The position numbers and the translations under genes are program-made. Positions 5,915 to 6,850 of a stretch of 6,850 bases of DNA are shown here, one piece after another. Below the pieces are notes generated by a model. It was given only the letters and a program-made list of their open reading frames with translations. It made no database searches and was not told where the DNA came from. Each line of letters opens with the position of its first letter. Position 1 is the stretch's first letter. Source of the DNA: an archaeon. GTDB taxonomy: Archaea; Nanobdellota; Nanobdellia; Woesearchaeales; JAHJEM01. The stretch covers positions 1 through 6,850 of the forward strand of contig JAGVFV010000052.1 of the NCBI GenBank assembly GCA_020057445.1, written 5' to 3'.

Positions 5915-6527
5915 CATCTCTATGGAGTTGAATGAAAAGACTGTCGTCTGGAAGGAAGATGATCCTCCGAAGCTCGAGCCTGTGGCAAGGATTCCTGATG
6001 CGCCGGTCAATTTCACTTGGCTGCATTTCGGATCCCACGCAGGCACGCATATTGATGCGCCATTCTATCTGTACAAAGACGGATGGACAACAGACCAGAT
6101 CCCTCTGGAAAGGCTGATGGGGCGTTGCCAGGTCCTGGACTTGACAGGGATTGAGGACACCATCACTGCGGCAGACTTAAAGGATCATGAGATCAACCGG
6201 GAAAAGGTGCTGTTGAAGACGAAGAACTCATACGATCTCTTGATTGCGTACAACCCGCGCCACGTGGTGATGGATGAGTCTGCGGCAAGATATCTTGTCG
6301 AGCAGGGGGTGACCACGCTAGGGTATGATTATCAGTCTTTCGAGAGGGAAGGAAGGAATGACATCCACAGGATATTCCTGTCAAAGGGAATCACGATCAT
6401 TGACAACCTTCGATTGAAGGATGCAGAGCAGAAAGAATACCATCTCATCTGCCTCCCTCTCAAAGTGACCGGGATTGATGGAGCGCCGGCAAGGGCGATT
6501 TTGATCGACGAGGAAGAACATGGTTGA
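5892..6527 (+). CDS. Cyclase/kynurenine formamidase-like metal-dependent hydrolase
   Basis: Member of the cyclase family (Pfam PF04199), which includes kynurenine formamidase (KynB), isatin hydrolase and polyketide cyclases. The metal signature H49-x-GTH53-x-D55 is clear (in GSHAGTHIDAP). H159 and D171 keep the 12-residue spacing of the KynB His160/Glu172 pair, but the usual metal-ligand Glu is Asp here (IIDNL in place of IIEGL/IIENL). The C-terminal GIDGAPARAI motif is typical. The 211 residues fit the family. It should hydrolyse an amide or formamide, or catalyse a related ring opening or closure; the substrate cannot be deduced. With no other kynurenine-pathway gene here, a role on a formylated or cyclic intermediate of this operon's pathway is more attractive than tryptophan breakdown, but that is inference. 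GGAGGG (5881-5886) lies five bases before the start. The overlap with the upstream gene is 23 bases, the longest in the window. Confidence 0.85.
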   Translation: MDLGRIIDISMELNEKTVVWKEDDPPKLEPVARIPDAPVNFTWLHFGSHAGTHIDAPFYLYKDGWTTDQIPLERLMGRCQVLDLTGIEDTITAADLKDHEINREKVLLKTKNSYDLLIAYNPRHVVMDESAARYLVEQGVTTLGYDYQSFEREGRNDIHRIFLSKGITIIDNLRLKDAEQKEYHLICLPLKVTGIDGAPARAILIDEEEHG

Positions 6528-6850
6528 CTACATGCAATATGTCCGTGCATATCCTGACTTTCCGAAGAAGGATATCCTTTTTTGGGATTTTACTCCTCTC
6601 CTTGCAGATCCTGCCGCATTGCGTCAGGCAATAGCAGACATAAGGAATCATCTTATTGGGAATAAAATTGACAAGATTGCCGCCGTCGAATCAAAAGGAT
6701 TCACTATCGGTGCTGCTCTCGCATTTGCGATGGGCCTGCCTTTGATATTGATACGAAAGCCCGGGCTCATCCCTGGGCAGACTCTTTCTGAACAGTTTGT
6801 CAAGGAATATGGGACTGGGGAATATCAACTGAAAGAGGGATCGATAGGAA
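6520..6850 (+). CDS. apt: Adenine phosphoribosyltransferase-like protein, 3' end beyond window
   Basis: The frame is open to the right edge and gives 110 complete codons of an APRT-like protein, about 60% of the usual 170-180 residues. APRT makes AMP from adenine and PRPP in the cytosol. Visible matches are the N-terminal YPDFPKKDILFWDFTPLL segment (family: YPxxxKxGILFRDVTxLL), ESKGF (family ExRGF, dimer/base-site strand), the RKPG motif and EYGTG before the hood region. In the first motif W22 stands where most APRTs have Arg or Lys. The PRPP loop lies past the window edge, so catalytic competence cannot be judged. AGGAAG at 6511-6516 supports the ATG at 6520; an in-frame ATG at 6532 is the alternative. 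It overlaps the cyclase gene by 8 bases, so the operon continues. It could salvage adenine released by the radical SAM reaction (5'-deoxyadenosine turnover), or accept another purine-like base made by the pathway. Confidence 0.85.
   Translation, partial: MVDYMQYVRAYPDFPKKDILFWDFTPLLADPAALRQAIADIRNHLIGNKIDKIAAVESKGFTIGAALAFAMGLPLILIRKPGLIPGQTLSEQFVKEYGTGEYQLKEGSIG

Noticed and set aside
1..6850. CRISPR arrays, tRNA or rRNA genes, insertion sequences, terminators and promoters
   Set aside because: The whole window is occupied by overlapping protein-coding genes; I saw no spaced repeats, transposase, inverted terminal repeats, tRNA-like folds or hairpin-plus-T-run between genes.

Overview
The window is one uninterrupted stretch of nine plus-strand genes, the last cut off by the window edge. 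Every gene start lies inside the end of the gene before it, with overlaps of 4 to 23 bases, so there is no intergenic base anywhere. Most starts are preceded by a strong Shine-Dalgarno sequence (GGAGG-like) placed 5 to 7 bases upstream. This is a compact, translationally coupled prokaryotic operon. No promoter or terminator is visible, and the operon probably continues to the right at least. Frequent AGG/AGA arginine codons and an archaeal-looking Nudix protein lean towards an archaeon, possibly a small-genome lineage, but that is a weak inference and a bacterial origin cannot be excluded.

Layout: ribose-phosphate pyrophosphokinase (PRPP synthetase, 1-1008); Nudix hydrolase (1005-1466); divergent GTP cyclohydrolase II-like protein with a long N-terminal extension (1447-2565); radical SAM enzyme with viperin-like features (2562-3419); thymidylate-kinase-family nucleotide kinase (3409-3996); TrpF-like phosphoribosyl Amadori isomerase (3987-4649); large, unfamiliar protein with a type I phosphoribosyltransferase PRPP loop (4637-5914); kynurenine-formamidase/cyclase-family metal hydrolase (5892-6527); and the 5' part of an adenine phosphoribosyltransferase-like gene (6520 to the window edge).

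Almost every product makes, uses or remodels PRPP, phosphoribosylamines or nucleotides, yet the set does not match any complete pathway I know. The tryptophan-pathway isomerase stands without other trp genes. The GTP cyclohydrolase II homologue stands without other riboflavin genes. The radical SAM enzyme and kinase sit as a pair, like viperin and CMPK2. Several enzymes keep their catalytic residues but have lost or changed substrate-recognition residues. In the TrpF-like protein the arginine that binds the anthranilate carboxylate aligns with proline. In the cyclohydrolase the usual HRQEGR segment is rewritten. My inference is a dedicated, possibly undescribed pathway for a modified nucleotide, pterin-like compound or nucleoside metabolite, with its own PRPP supply (Prs), salvage (APRT-like) and clean-up (Nudix). 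A defence role through modified nucleotides is one option and a secondary metabolite is another. Assignments rest on motif reading only; no database search was run.
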